Source: Achromobacter anxifer
Lineage (GTDB): Bacteria; Pseudomonadota; Gammaproteobacteria; Burkholderiales; Burkholderiaceae_B
DNA: 64,000 nt
Reading direction: 5' to 3'
NCBI RefSeq assembly: GCF_903652925.1
Contig: NZ_CAHLAR010000015.1
Span: forward strand, 1 to 64,000
A program made the position numbers and the translations under genes. A model generated the notes under the pieces. It was not told the DNA's origin, did no database searches, and saw only the letters and a list, made by a program, of their open reading frames with translations. This document shows positions 43,550 through 52,522 of this stretch, piece by piece (the stretch's first letter is position 1; every line of letters begins with the position of its first letter).

Positions 43550-43702
43550 TGCGACTTCACTCACTTCGGACCGCTTTGCTGCGCGTTTCTTAGACCGCCG
43601 CCGCTGCGTTTCGTTATGTGTGTAGTGCGAAGAAACAAGATTATATGTAGCTTTTTTGGTTTGTGCAAGTCGACTCGAAAAAAAGTTCTGAGCCCGCCTT
43701 CA

Positions 43703-44449
43703 TCAGGCCGCGTAGCCCCCATCCACCGACAGGTTCGCGCCCGTGACGTAGCGCCCTTCCGGCCCGGCCAGGAAGGCCACCATGCCCGCGATGTCTTGGG
43801 GTGCGCCATAGTGCGGCAGGGACAGCACGGCCACCAGGTCCGCGGCATGCGCGCCATCGGCGGGATTCATGTCGGTGTCGATCGGCCCCGGATGAACCAC
43901 GTTGGCGGTGATGCCGCGCGCGCCCAGGTCGCGCGCCAGGCCCTGCGTCAGGCCGATCAGCGCGGACTTGCTGGCGGCGTACAGCGCGACGCCGGCCCGG
44001 CCGGCACGGCCGGCCAGGCAGCTGCCGATATTGATGATGCGGCCGCCGTCGGGCATGGCGGCCTGCGCCGCCTGGATGGCGACGAAAGGCGCGCGCACGT
44101 TGATGTCCATGGTGCGCTCGTAGTCGTCGAGGCTGGTCTCGCCGATCGCGCCGGTCAGGAAAATGCCGGCGTTGTTGACCAGCACGTCGATCGGTCCCAG
44201 TTCCCCGACGGCCTGTTCGACCGCGCGCCGGACGGCTGCCGCGTCCGCGGCATCGGCCTGGATGGCGCGCGCGCGGCGGCCGTCCTCGGATAGTTCGCGC
44301 GCAAGCGCCTGCGCCGCGGCCTCGGACGAGGCGCTCACGTAGGTGAAGGCCACGTCGGCGCCGTCGGCCGCCAGGCGGCGCACGATGGCGGCTCCGATGC
44401 CGCGGCTGCCGCCGGTCACGAAGGCCACTTTTCCAGTCAGATTCTGCAT
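43703..44449 (-). CDS. Short-chain dehydrogenase/reductase
   Basis: A 248-aa classical SDR. Cofactor motif TGGSRGIGAAI (residues about 8-18), NNAGIF (about 87-92), the catalytic Ser in IINIGS (about 139), YAASK (Tyr about 154, Lys about 158), and the C-terminal GANLSVDGGYAA typical of 3-oxoacyl reductase-like enzymes. The arrangement with a divergent TetR-type regulator over a shared palindrome suggests an inducible oxidoreductase for a toxic carbonyl or alcohol. The start could be the ATG at 44449 (GGTGTGG upstream) or 44461, the latter inside the operator; the first is preferred. Confidence 0.88.
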   Translation of the reverse strand: MQNLTGKVAFVTGGSRGIGAAIVRRLAADGADVAFTYVSASSEAAAQALARELSEDGRRARAIQADAADAAAVRRAVEQAVGELGPIDVLVNNAGIFLTGAIGETSLDDYERTMDINVRAPFVAIQAAQAAMPDGGRIINIGSCLAGRAGRAGVALYAASKSALIGLTQGLARDLGARGITANVVHPGPIDTDMNPADGAHAADLVAVLSLPHYGAPQDIAGMVAFLAGPEGRYVTGANLSVDGGYAA

Positions 44450-44459
44450 TGCCACACCC

Positions 44460-44485
44460 ATATTTGTAGTGATCAGTACAAATAT
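44460..44485. promoter_or_regulatory. TetR-type operator palindrome
   Basis: A 26-bp inverted repeat centred on GATC (arms ATATTTGTA and TACAAATAT) with one mismatched pair, placed 10 bases before the SDR start and 79 bases before the TetR start. It is the natural binding site for the divergent regulator. Confidence 0.75.
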
Positions 44486-44564
44486 ATTCGCCGAGCCTCA
44501 AGCGCCTCGTCAACTATTTTTTTATCAATCACCACAAAAATTGCTGGCGGGTAAAATCACGTCC

Positions 44565-45209
44565 ATGGCAGAACGTGGTCGCCCCAGGAACTTCGACCGG
44601 GCCCAGGCATTGCGCAAGGCCATGGACGTCTTCTGGTCGAAGGGATATGACGGAGCATCGCTGACCGACCTCACGGCGGCGATGGGTATCAATTCGCCCA
44701 GCCTCTACGGCGCGTTCGGCTCAAAGGAAGGACTATTCCGCGAAGCGGTCGAGCTCTATCGCGAAACCGAGGGCGGATCGGCGCGGCGCGCGCTGCAGGA
44801 TGCACCCACCGCCCGCGAGGCCATCCAATCCATGCTGCTGGCATCCGCGGAACGCTTCACCGCCCCCGGCACGCCGTCTGGCTGCATGATCGTGCTGGGC
44901 GCGCCGGCAGGCTGCTCAAACCAGGCCGGCGTAGGCGACTTCCTGGGCGACAACCGGCGCGAAATGCAGAGCCGCATCCTGGCCCGCCTCAACGCCGGCG
45001 CCTCGCACGGCGAACTGCCGGCGGGCGCCGACCTCAAGAGCCTGGCCGCCTTCTACACCACCGTGCTGCACGGCATGTCGATCCAGGCGCGCGACGGCGC
45101 CAGCCGCAAGACCCTGCAGGCCGTGGCCAGGCAGGCGATGTGCGCCTGGGATGCGCTGACCGGGAGTCCGCCTCCCTCCGGCCAGCCGGCAAGCCGGGCC
45201 CGCGCCTGA
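44565..45209 (+). CDS. TetR/AcrR-family regulator
   Basis: A 214-aa regulator with HTH RGRPRNFDRAQALRKAMDVFWSKGYDGASLTDLTAAMGINSPSLYGAFGSKEGLF (residues about 5-58) and a C-terminal domain with GCMIVLGAPAGCSNQ, as in the YcdC/ComR-like group. It is divergent from the SDR gene, with the palindrome between. The start at 44565 is right after AAATCACGTCC; the open frame continues upstream into the SDR gene and is not coding there. Confidence 0.88.
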   Translation: MAERGRPRNFDRAQALRKAMDVFWSKGYDGASLTDLTAAMGINSPSLYGAFGSKEGLFREAVELYRETEGGSARRALQDAPTAREAIQSMLLASAERFTAPGTPSGCMIVLGAPAGCSNQAGVGDFLGDNRREMQSRILARLNAGASHGELPAGADLKSLAAFYTTVLHGMSIQARDGASRKTLQAVARQAMCAWDALTGSPPPSGQPASRARA

Positions 45210-45220
45210 CGGATACCGCC

Positions 45221-46810
45221 ATGTTCCGACTCGATCTGCGGCGTCTCATCCTGTGGATCAGCCTGCTGTCGGTCCTGCTCGCGCTGCTTGGCAGCCTGCA
45301 TGCCAGCTACTTGGTGCAACGAGACCTTCTGCTGCGCACCGCCCTGGAACTCAACCAGGCCTATGCTTCCAAGCTGGCTTCCGTGACCGACGTATTCCTG
45401 ACAGACCTGAGAAACTATCTGTCGTACAGCGCGGAAATGCTGGCCGACATGGACGTGCATCCCGAACACATGGTGGCCGAGACGCAGCGGCAGGAACGGC
45501 AGCTCGGCCAGTTCAATTCCACGTTTGTCGTGTCGCCGCAAGGCAAGGTATTGGCGGCATCGACATCGGATCGCGCACTGCTGGGCCAGCAGTTGGACAG
45601 CGAGGCCGTCACGCGGGCACAGACGACCTTGCGCCCGACGGTCAGCGCCCCGTTCATGGACCTCAAGAGCCGCTGGCTGATCCTGTACACCCACCCCATT
45701 TTCTCGGCCGACGCCCGCTATCTGGGATTTCTCGGCGGCACGCTCTACCTGCATGAGCACAACATGCTGGATCATCTGCTGAGCCAGCACTTCTACCGCG
45801 GCGACTCATCCCTCTACGTCGTCGATCGCAACGGCATCCTGATCTATCACCCGGACCCCGCCCGGCTGGGACAGCCCGTCTCCAAATCCGGCGTATTCGC
45901 CCCCGCGCTGCGAGGCGAAACCGGTGAAATGCGCTTCTCCGACGACGACGGCCACGAGTTGCTGACGGGCTATGCGCCTGTGCCCAGCATGGGCTGGAGC
46001 ATCATCGCGCAACGCCACGTCGACGCTGCCTTGCAGCCCCTGGGCGATCTGCTTCTGACCACGGTTCTCCATACCTTGCCACTGCTGCTGCTTTCAGTCG
46101 CCTCCATCTGGCTGCTGTCGCGCTGGATCGCCCGGCCGCTGGGCGAACTGGCCGGCATCGCCAAGCACATGCAGGACGCGGATTCGGCGGACCGCATCCG
46201 TGGCGTGCGCTCCTGGTACTTTGAAGCCGCGCAACTCAAACGCGCGCTGCTGGCGGGCCTGTCCTCGATTCACCACAAGATCCGCGACCTGCGCCGCGAA
46301 ACCACTACGGACACCTTGACGGGCCTCTTGAACCGGCGGGGACTGGACGAGGCGCTGGGGCTGCTGCAAGCCGAGAAACAGCCGGTGGCAGCGGTGGTCA
46401 TCGACATCGACCACTTCAAGCACATCAATGACCGCTACGGCCACGCGGAAGGAGACCGCGCGCTGCAGTCCCTGGCAAAGCTGATGAGCGAGGGTTCGCG
46501 CAACGGCGACACCGTGGCGCGCGCCGGCGGCGAGGAGTTCGTCATGCTGCTGCCCGGCGCGCCCCTGGAAGCGGCCATCGCGCTGGTGGAGCGGCTGCGC
46601 CAGCGCATTGCCACGGAGCCGGGCACCGTTGCCACGCCCCTCACCATTTCGGCGGGCGTGGCAGCCTACCCCGCGCATGGCGCGACGCTGGACGCCGTCC
46701 TGCAACGCGCCGACCAGGCGCTCTATTACGCCAAGAACCACGGCCGCAATGCCGTCTGCGTCGCGGACGACGACGCCCAGGGCGGAGCGCGCCGGGCGTC
46801 GCCGGCCTGA
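45221..46810 (+). CDS. Membrane diguanylate cyclase (dCACHE-HAMP-GGDEF)
   Basis: A 529-aa inner-membrane sensor that should make cyclic di-GMP. TM1 is at about residues 8-28; a periplasmic double-CACHE domain spans about 35-270 (FVVSPQGKVLAAS; SSLYVVDRNGILIYHPDP); TM2 about 280-300 is followed by HAMP (SRWIARPLGELAGIAKHMQDAD). The GGDEF domain starts at TTDTLTGLLNRRGL (about 362) and has an intact GGEEF at about 436-440, with the product-inhibition site RNGD five residues before it. The signal is probably a small molecule bound by CACHE. It lies 11 bases after the TetR gene and may share its transcript. Confidence 0.9.
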   Translation: MFRLDLRRLILWISLLSVLLALLGSLHASYLVQRDLLLRTALELNQAYASKLASVTDVFLTDLRNYLSYSAEMLADMDVHPEHMVAETQRQERQLGQFNSTFVVSPQGKVLAASTSDRALLGQQLDSEAVTRAQTTLRPTVSAPFMDLKSRWLILYTHPIFSADARYLGFLGGTLYLHEHNMLDHLLSQHFYRGDSSLYVVDRNGILIYHPDPARLGQPVSKSGVFAPALRGETGEMRFSDDDGHELLTGYAPVPSMGWSIIAQRHVDAALQPLGDLLLTTVLHTLPLLLLSVASIWLLSRWIARPLGELAGIAKHMQDADSADRIRGVRSWYFEAAQLKRALLAGLSSIHHKIRDLRRETTTDTLTGLLNRRGLDEALGLLQAEKQPVAAVVIDIDHFKHINDRYGHAEGDRALQSLAKLMSEGSRNGDTVARAGGEEFVMLLPGAPLEAAIALVERLRQRIATEPGTVATPLTISAGVAAYPAHGATLDAVLQRADQALYYAKNHGRNAVCVADDDAQGGARRASPA

Positions 46811-46813
46811 GCC

Positions 46814-48916
46814 CTACTTGCCTTTCGCCGAAGCGGGCGGCGGCGCCTTGGGCGGCACCCGCATCTGCTTGAGCAAAGGACCGCAGGCATTGTCGTCGGT
46901 GGTGCTGGGCGCGATCAGCGCCAGCAAGCCCGCCGCCGGCGTCAACAGCACGCCCAGGGCCACCATGCCGGCGCCGCGCGCCGCCAGCGGCAGCACATGC
47001 ACACCCACGTCCGGCGAGCCGAAGGTGCCGCGCACGTATAAGGGCGACCGCAGCGAGAAGATGCGGAAGCCCTTGCTGCTGGGGGTGATGTCCATGTCCA
47101 GCTTCTCGTTCTTGAAGTCGGCCGTGCCGGTGATGCTGATCAGCGCATTCTCGGTATCGAACACGAACACGCGCGGCGTCATGACGCCGCTCTTCATGCC
47201 CAGGTCGGCCGCGCCGCAATTGATCTTCACCTCGTCGTCGCCGAACAGCTTGGACATGACGTAATTGCCGACGTTGAGCCCCGCGATTTCCATCAGGCCG
47301 CGGCTGATCACGCCGTCATTGACCAGCATCTTCACATCGCCCGTGGCGCTGCCCAGCAGCGCCGCGACCGAATTCCCCGTGCCGCTGATGGCCAGGTCGC
47401 CATTCAGTTCACCCAGCGTCTTCTGCATGGAAGGGGTCGCGGGAAACAGCTGCTTGAGCCGCAGGCGCCGCGCGCTCAGGTCGACGCGTCCGGTCAGGGC
47501 CTCGCCGGAGCCATCCAGATGGATCTTGGAATTGATGCTGCCTCCAGCCATGCCGAAGCGCAGCGGCTCCAGACCCAGCTTGCCATCCTGCAGCACCAGA
47601 TGCACCGACAGGTCCGACAGCGGCAGCTTGCTGTCGTGCACGATGCGGCCCGCGTCCAGCGAAACGTCGGCGTCCATGTCGCGCCAGCGGTCCGTGCGGA
47701 AAGCCTGCGTGGGTAGCACCTTGCCGCCCTTGGGCTTGGCCGGCGCGTCCTTGGACTTGTCCGCCTCGGCGCCGGCGGCCTTGCCCGAAGGCACGCCGAT
47801 CAGCGGCCCCAGATCCGCCATGCGCAGTTGCTTGGACGACAGCTTGCCCGTCAGCTTGGGCCGGGGCATGCCCAGGGCGAAGGCGATATCGCCGTGCAGG
47901 TCGCTGCTGCCCACCTTGCCGTTGAAGTTCTTGTATTCGAACACCGCCCCGCCGGGATTGCGCAGCTTGGCCACCAGGTGGCCGTCGGTGGAGTACGGCG
48001 GCGTGTCCGGCAGCGTCACGCCGGTCAGCGGATACAGCTGCGCCATGGACGCGCCGGACAGCTTCAGCCGCAGGTCCAGGGCGCCCAGATTGACGGGATC
48101 GGTCAGGGTGCCGGCGATCGCGGCGCGCGTGCCGCCTATGGTCACGTCCGCCTGCACCGGGAATGGCTGCTTGGCGTCCTGCAAGGCCAGCATGCCGCCG
48201 ACCTTGCCTTCGCCCTTGGTGGCCAGGCCCTTGTACTTGCCGTCCACCTTCCAGCCGAACACGTAGTCGCGCGGCGCGGGCGCGGCGCCGTCCTGCGCCG
48301 TGCCATCCTCTTCCTCCGCGAAGGCGGCGCCCGCCACGTCCGCGAACGGCACCGGCTTGCCCAGCGGATCCACCAGCACGGTCAGGTCCGCCTTCAGGAT
48401 TTCATCGACCAGTCCCACCCGCCCCTTGTCGAAGCCGATTTCGTTGATGTCCAGCACCCAGGGAGAAGGCTCGCCGGTCTCGGGCAAGGTGAACTCCCAG
48501 TTGGCGCGGCCGTCGGCCAGCCGCTCCAGGTCGGCGGCGGGTTCGGTCAGCTGGATGCGGCGGATGACGACGCGCTGGCGCAGCAGCGGCAGGGGCGCGA
48601 GGCTGAATTCGCCGCGCTTGAGCGTCGCGAACTGAGGGGCCTTGGCCCAGGGCGCATTGCCCACCGAGATGTCGTTGGCGATGACGTGCGGCCATGGCAC
48701 CCAGGCGCGCCAGCCGCCCTCGTCGGGCTCGCGCTCCCATTTGATGCTGAGATCGCCATTGATGGCGAAGGGGCGTCCGATGGCGGCGCTGGCCCGTTCA
48801 TTGATCAGGGGCTTGACGCGGTTCCAGTCGAAGGTGGCGATCACCACTATCAGTATCGCCACGAGGAGCGCCAGTCCCCCTACAATCCCGATCGCTATTT
48901 TTCTTGTGCGCGTCAT
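46814..48916 (-). CDS. AsmA-family envelope protein
   Basis: A 700-aa protein with a single N-terminal TM helix (KIAIGIVGGLALLVAILIVVIATFDWNRVKPLI, residues about 5-37) and the AsmA sequence pattern: INERASAAIGRPFAINGDL, LPLLRQRVVIRRIQLTEPAADLERLADGRANWEF and a long beta-helical periplasmic region ending SPLYVRGTFGSPDVGVHVLPLAARG. AsmA-like proteins bridge the membranes and help move phospholipid to the outer membrane. The start is the ATG at 48916 with AGGA upstream; the longer frame upstream is noncoding. Confidence 0.88.
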   Translation of the reverse strand: MTRTRKIAIGIVGGLALLVAILIVVIATFDWNRVKPLINERASAAIGRPFAINGDLSIKWEREPDEGGWRAWVPWPHVIANDISVGNAPWAKAPQFATLKRGEFSLAPLPLLRQRVVIRRIQLTEPAADLERLADGRANWEFTLPETGEPSPWVLDINEIGFDKGRVGLVDEILKADLTVLVDPLGKPVPFADVAGAAFAEEEDGTAQDGAAPAPRDYVFGWKVDGKYKGLATKGEGKVGGMLALQDAKQPFPVQADVTIGGTRAAIAGTLTDPVNLGALDLRLKLSGASMAQLYPLTGVTLPDTPPYSTDGHLVAKLRNPGGAVFEYKNFNGKVGSSDLHGDIAFALGMPRPKLTGKLSSKQLRMADLGPLIGVPSGKAAGAEADKSKDAPAKPKGGKVLPTQAFRTDRWRDMDADVSLDAGRIVHDSKLPLSDLSVHLVLQDGKLGLEPLRFGMAGGSINSKIHLDGSGEALTGRVDLSARRLRLKQLFPATPSMQKTLGELNGDLAISGTGNSVAALLGSATGDVKMLVNDGVISRGLMEIAGLNVGNYVMSKLFGDDEVKINCGAADLGMKSGVMTPRVFVFDTENALISITGTADFKNEKLDMDITPSSKGFRIFSLRSPLYVRGTFGSPDVGVHVLPLAARGAGMVALGVLLTPAAGLLALIAPSTTDDNACGPLLKQMRVPPKAPPPASAKGK

Positions 48917-49263
48917 GGTTATTATCCTTGGCAATGCAGCCGGCGCACCGCTGCCGGCCTTCGTTACCTCCAAGGGTATCGCGGCCCGCGCCGCCGGCCA
49001 GGCTTTCCGGCCCCATAATGTGTGCGGATTTTTCCTGGTCTGGCTGTCCCGGAGGCACCGCGAGGCGCGTGCCGCCCGGCGTTTGCGCAGCATGGCGCGT
49101 GCCCGGCCCCGCGCCAGTTCGTTACAAAACGAAATGGCTGCGGAGTCCGAAATGTGACCCGCTGGCGGGCGCTTACTGAATTTTCGACGCTGGCGCTGCT
49201 CAAATGCCGGGACGATAGACCCCGGTCCCACCGGACCGGGCAGCAGAACAACCTGGAGGCCCG
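48917..49263. other. 347-bp divergent intergenic region
   Basis: Lies between the asmA-like and LTA-synthase-like genes and must hold both promoters. The only structure I see is a perfect inverted repeat CCCGGTCC-CACC-GGACCGGG (49221-49240), 24 bases before the plus-strand start codon, possibly a leader hairpin or operator. Confidence 0.5.
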
Positions 49264-51186
49264 ATGCGGCATTCGACCTTGATTTTCGTGGTGGCGGCAT
49301 TTGCGCTGCTGACGCTCAGCCGCCTGATACTGGCGGCCTGGCAGTCCAAGCGGGTGCGCGATGCCGGGGGGCTGATCCCCCTGCTGCTCGGCGGCCTGCG
49401 CATCGACGCGCACCAGATCGCCGTGCTGGCCGCGCTGCCCGCCGTGCTGTCGCCCCTGCTGGGACACTTCCAGTGGGCCGCGACGCTGGCCGGCTACTGG
49501 TACCTGGTCTCTTTCATCCTGCTGGCCTTCCTGGAAGTCGCCACCCCGCCCTTCATCCTGGAATACGACTCCCGCCCCAACCGGCTGTTCGTCGAATACC
49601 TGAAGCACCCGCGCGAAGTCTCCGGCATGCTCTGGCGCGGCTACAAAGGCGCGCTGGTGGGCGGCCTGGCCGTGGTGGCGCTCATCGGCTGGGGCGCCTA
49701 TGGCCTGTTCGGCCACGCCCAGCCCGACGCGCAGCTGAGCTGGTGGCAGATGCCGCTGGCCAGCCTCGCGATCCTGGCCGTCGTCATCCTGGCCATACGC
49801 GGCACGCTGGGCCACCGCCCGATCAACCCGTCCTCGGTCGCCTACAGCTCGGACGGCATGCTCAACACGCTGGCGCTGAACTCGCTCTACAACGTCTTCT
49901 ATGCCGTCTACAGCATGAAGAACGAAAAGTCCGCCTCGGCGGTGTACGGCGGCATGGACGAGGACGAAATGCACAGCCGGGTCCTGGCGCAGGCCGGCCT
50001 GCCCAACCCGCCGGCCAACGCCGACTATCCCAGCCTGCACCGCCAGCCGGCCACCCGCAAGACCAAGCGGCCGCTGAACCTGGTGATCATCCTGGAAGAA
50101 AGCCTGGGCGCGCAGTATTGCGCCGGCCTGGGCGGCGCCGACCTGACCCCGGAACTGGACGCCCTGTCGCGCGACGCCTGGACCTTCACCCGCGCCTACG
50201 CCACCGGCACGCGCTCGGTGCGCGGGCTGGAAGCGGTGACCACCGGATTCCTGCCCACGCCGGCCCAGGCCGTGCTGAAGCTGCCGCGTTCGCAGCGCGG
50301 CTTCTTCTCGCTGGCCGACCTGCTCGGACGCCATGGCTACCATTCGCGCTTCATCTATGGCGGTGAATCGCACTTCGACAACATGAAGGGCTTCTTCCTG
50401 GGCAACGGCTTCAAGCAGATCGTGGACCGCCCCGACTTCGTCGACCCCGCCTTCGTCGGCACCTGGGGCGCCTCAGACGAGGACATGTTCAATCAGCTGG
50501 ACCGGCTGCTGCGCGAAGACGGCGACCAGCCCACCTTCACGCTGGCCTTCAGCGTGTCCAACCATTCGCCCTGGGAGTACCCGGCGGGCCGCATCCAGAC
50601 CGACGGCAACCCGGCCACCGTGGAGAACACCGTGCGCTACGCCGACTGGGCGCTGGGCCGCTTCTTCGAACGCGCCAAGGCCTCGCCCTACTGGGAAAAC
50701 ACGGTCTTCCTGATCGCGGCGGACCACGATTCGCGCGTCTTCGGCGCCAGCCTGGTGCCGGTGCGCCACTTCCACATTCCGGCCGTGATCCTCGGCGCCG
50801 GCATCGAGCCGCGGCGCGATGACCGCCTGATCAGCCAGATCGACCTGGCGCCGACCCTGCTGTCGCTGATCGGCGTGGACACCGAACACCCGATGCTGGG
50901 CCATGACTTGACCCGCAGCACGCCGGGCCGGGCCATCATGCAATACGACAACACCTACGGCTATCTGAAGGAAGATGAACTGCTGGTGATGGCGCCGAAC
51001 AAGACGCCGGTGCAATACCGCTACACGGCCCCCGAGGAATACGCGCCAGTGCCGCTGAACCCGGAACTGGCCGCCGAAGCGCTGGCGCACGCGCTGTGGC
51101 CCAGCTGGGCTTACCGCGAAGGCCGCTACAGCCTGCCGGGACAAGCCGCCGAACAGCCCGTGGCGGGCGAAAAAACCGCTGCCTGA
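49264..51186 (+). CDS. LTA synthase/OpgB-like sulfatase-fold phosphotransferase
   Basis: A 640-aa inner-membrane protein: several N-terminal TM helices (about 1-25, 45-100, 125-150, 160-180), then a sulfatase-fold periplasmic domain. LNLVIILEESLGAQYC gives the metal-ligand Glu; TRAYATGTRSVRGLEAVTTGF holds the likely Thr nucleophile; AFSVSNHSPWEYP and LIAADHDSRVFG hold the His/Asp metal ligands; QIDLAPTLLSLIGV is the usual end. Proteobacterial members transfer phosphoglycerol or phosphoethanolamine to envelope glycans. The acceptor is unknown. GGAGG lies ten bases before the ATG. Confidence 0.85.
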   Translation: MRHSTLIFVVAAFALLTLSRLILAAWQSKRVRDAGGLIPLLLGGLRIDAHQIAVLAALPAVLSPLLGHFQWAATLAGYWYLVSFILLAFLEVATPPFILEYDSRPNRLFVEYLKHPREVSGMLWRGYKGALVGGLAVVALIGWGAYGLFGHAQPDAQLSWWQMPLASLAILAVVILAIRGTLGHRPINPSSVAYSSDGMLNTLALNSLYNVFYAVYSMKNEKSASAVYGGMDEDEMHSRVLAQAGLPNPPANADYPSLHRQPATRKTKRPLNLVIILEESLGAQYCAGLGGADLTPELDALSRDAWTFTRAYATGTRSVRGLEAVTTGFLPTPAQAVLKLPRSQRGFFSLADLLGRHGYHSRFIYGGESHFDNMKGFFLGNGFKQIVDRPDFVDPAFVGTWGASDEDMFNQLDRLLREDGDQPTFTLAFSVSNHSPWEYPAGRIQTDGNPATVENTVRYADWALGRFFERAKASPYWENTVFLIAADHDSRVFGASLVPVRHFHIPAVILGAGIEPRRDDRLISQIDLAPTLLSLIGVDTEHPMLGHDLTRSTPGRAIMQYDNTYGYLKEDELLVMAPNKTPVQYRYTAPEEYAPVPLNPELAAEALAHALWPSWAYREGRYSLPGQAAEQPVAGEKTAA

Positions 51187-51203
51187 AGACCCGCCCGCGG
51201 CCG

Positions 51204-51809
51204 CTACGCAGGCCGCTTGAACGCCTTGCGGGCCTTCTCGCTGGCGCCGTGGCAATGGCAATCGGGGCTGTGGTCGTTGACCATGCCCACCGACTGCATG
51301 AAGGCATACACGGTGGTCGGCCCGACGAACTTCCAGCCCAGCTTCTTCAAGGCCTTGGACAGCGCCTCGGATTGCGCCGAGGTGGACGCGCCGCGGGTCG
51401 ACGGCGCCCCCGCCGGCGCTTCGAAGCGCCACAGGAATGCACCCAGCGAGCCCTCGCGCTCGATCATTTCCAGCGCGCGGGCGGCATTGTTGATCACGGC
51501 CTCGATCTTGCCGCGATGGCGCACGATGCCGGCGTCGGCCAGCAGCGCCTGCACCTGCTTTTCGCCAAAGCGCGCCACCTTGGCGGGCTCGAAGTTGGCG
51601 AAGCCGAGGCGGAAGGCCTCGCGCTTGGACAGGATGGTGCGCCAGCTCAATCCCGACTGGAAGCCTTCCAGGCACAGCTGTTCGAACAGCGCGCGGTCGT
51701 CGCCTTCGGGGTAGCCCCACTCGTTGTCGTGGTAGGCCATGTACTCGGCGGAAGTGTCCACCCAGCCGCAGCGGACCAGGCCGTCGGGGGATTCGGTTTT
51801 GGCGTTCAA
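51204..51809 (-). CDS. tag: DNA-3-methyladenine glycosylase I
   Basis: A 201-aa Tag protein that excises 3-methyladenine from alkylated DNA. Visible: RCGWVDTSAEYMAYHDNEWGYP (zinc Cys about 14 and His about 27, catalytic Glu in the NEWG), FQSGLSWRTILSKREAF, a helix-hairpin-helix-like RHRGKIEAVINNA, LGWKFVGPTTVYAFMQSVGMVNDH, and the C-terminal zinc ligands in DHSPDCHCH. It is of family length and convergent with the LTA-synthase-like gene. Confidence 0.94.
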   Translation of the reverse strand: MNAKTESPDGLVRCGWVDTSAEYMAYHDNEWGYPEGDDRALFEQLCLEGFQSGLSWRTILSKREAFRLGFANFEPAKVARFGEKQVQALLADAGIVRHRGKIEAVINNAARALEMIEREGSLGAFLWRFEAPAGAPSTRGASTSAQSEALSKALKKLGWKFVGPTTVYAFMQSVGMVNDHSPDCHCHGASEKARKAFKRPA

Positions 51810-52047
51810 GGCAGGCTCCTGGCCGCTATCGGGCTACCGATGCTACCGCAGCAACGTCCCCGATAAAAGGCCATGCATGGACAAAAAAATCATGGCGGCG
51901 GCCGATCATATCCAGCTAATATTTCCACCCCTGATCCCGCGCCGGCCCTGTCCGCGCGTGTCCCAGCGCCGTACCGGGGGCTCGCGTCACGCGGCCCGTT
52001 CTACGAGTTTGCCGGGGCCCGGACAGGTTTTCAGCCTTCCGCGCCCC

Positions 52048-52509
52048 ATGTCCCTGCTAGAGTCCTCTCTCATCTCCTTCGTGTCGCCCGCCGTCCTGGC
52101 AGGCGATGACCCGGCCTCCAATCCCTGTCTGGACTGCGGGGCATGCTGCGCGCATTTCCGGGTGTCGTTCTATTGCGGCGAGCTGGCCGGCGAAAACGGC
52201 GGCCACGTGCCCGTGGAGCTGGTCACGCAGATGAGCCCGCTGCGCGCCTGCATGAAGGGCACGGAAACCGGCGGCGGCCGCTGCATCTCGCTGCGCGGCG
52301 AGCTCGGCCAGCCCGGCATCCATTGCGCCATCTACGAAAACCGCCCCACGCCCTGTCGGGAGTTCGACATCTGGATGCCCGACGGCTCGCCGAATCCGGA
52401 TTGCCAGCGTCTGCGGCTGGCGCTGGGCCTGGCCCCGGTGCCGCCCCGGCCGGACGCCGAGAACGACCCGCAAGGCCCGATGCACCCCAACCAGCCCGCC
52501 GCGGCCTGA
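52048..52509 (+). CDS. YkgJ-family cysteine-cluster protein
   Basis: A 153-aa protein with the YkgJ/CxxCxxxCC pattern PCLDCGACCAHFRVSFYCGE (Cys near residues 27-34), a further Cys in RACMKG and RCISL, and the terminal HCAIYENRPTPCREFD block. The clustered cysteines probably bind zinc or an iron-sulfur centre. Function unknown. No clear ribosome site; the ATG at 52048 is chosen because homology starts just after it, while the frame upstream overlaps tag without a recognisable domain. Confidence 0.82.
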   Translation: MSLLESSLISFVSPAVLAGDDPASNPCLDCGACCAHFRVSFYCGELAGENGGHVPVELVTQMSPLRACMKGTETGGGRCISLRGELGQPGIHCAIYENRPTPCREFDIWMPDGSPNPDCQRLRLALGLAPVPPRPDAENDPQGPMHPNQPAAA

Positions 52510-52522
52510 AGCGCGGGCGGAA

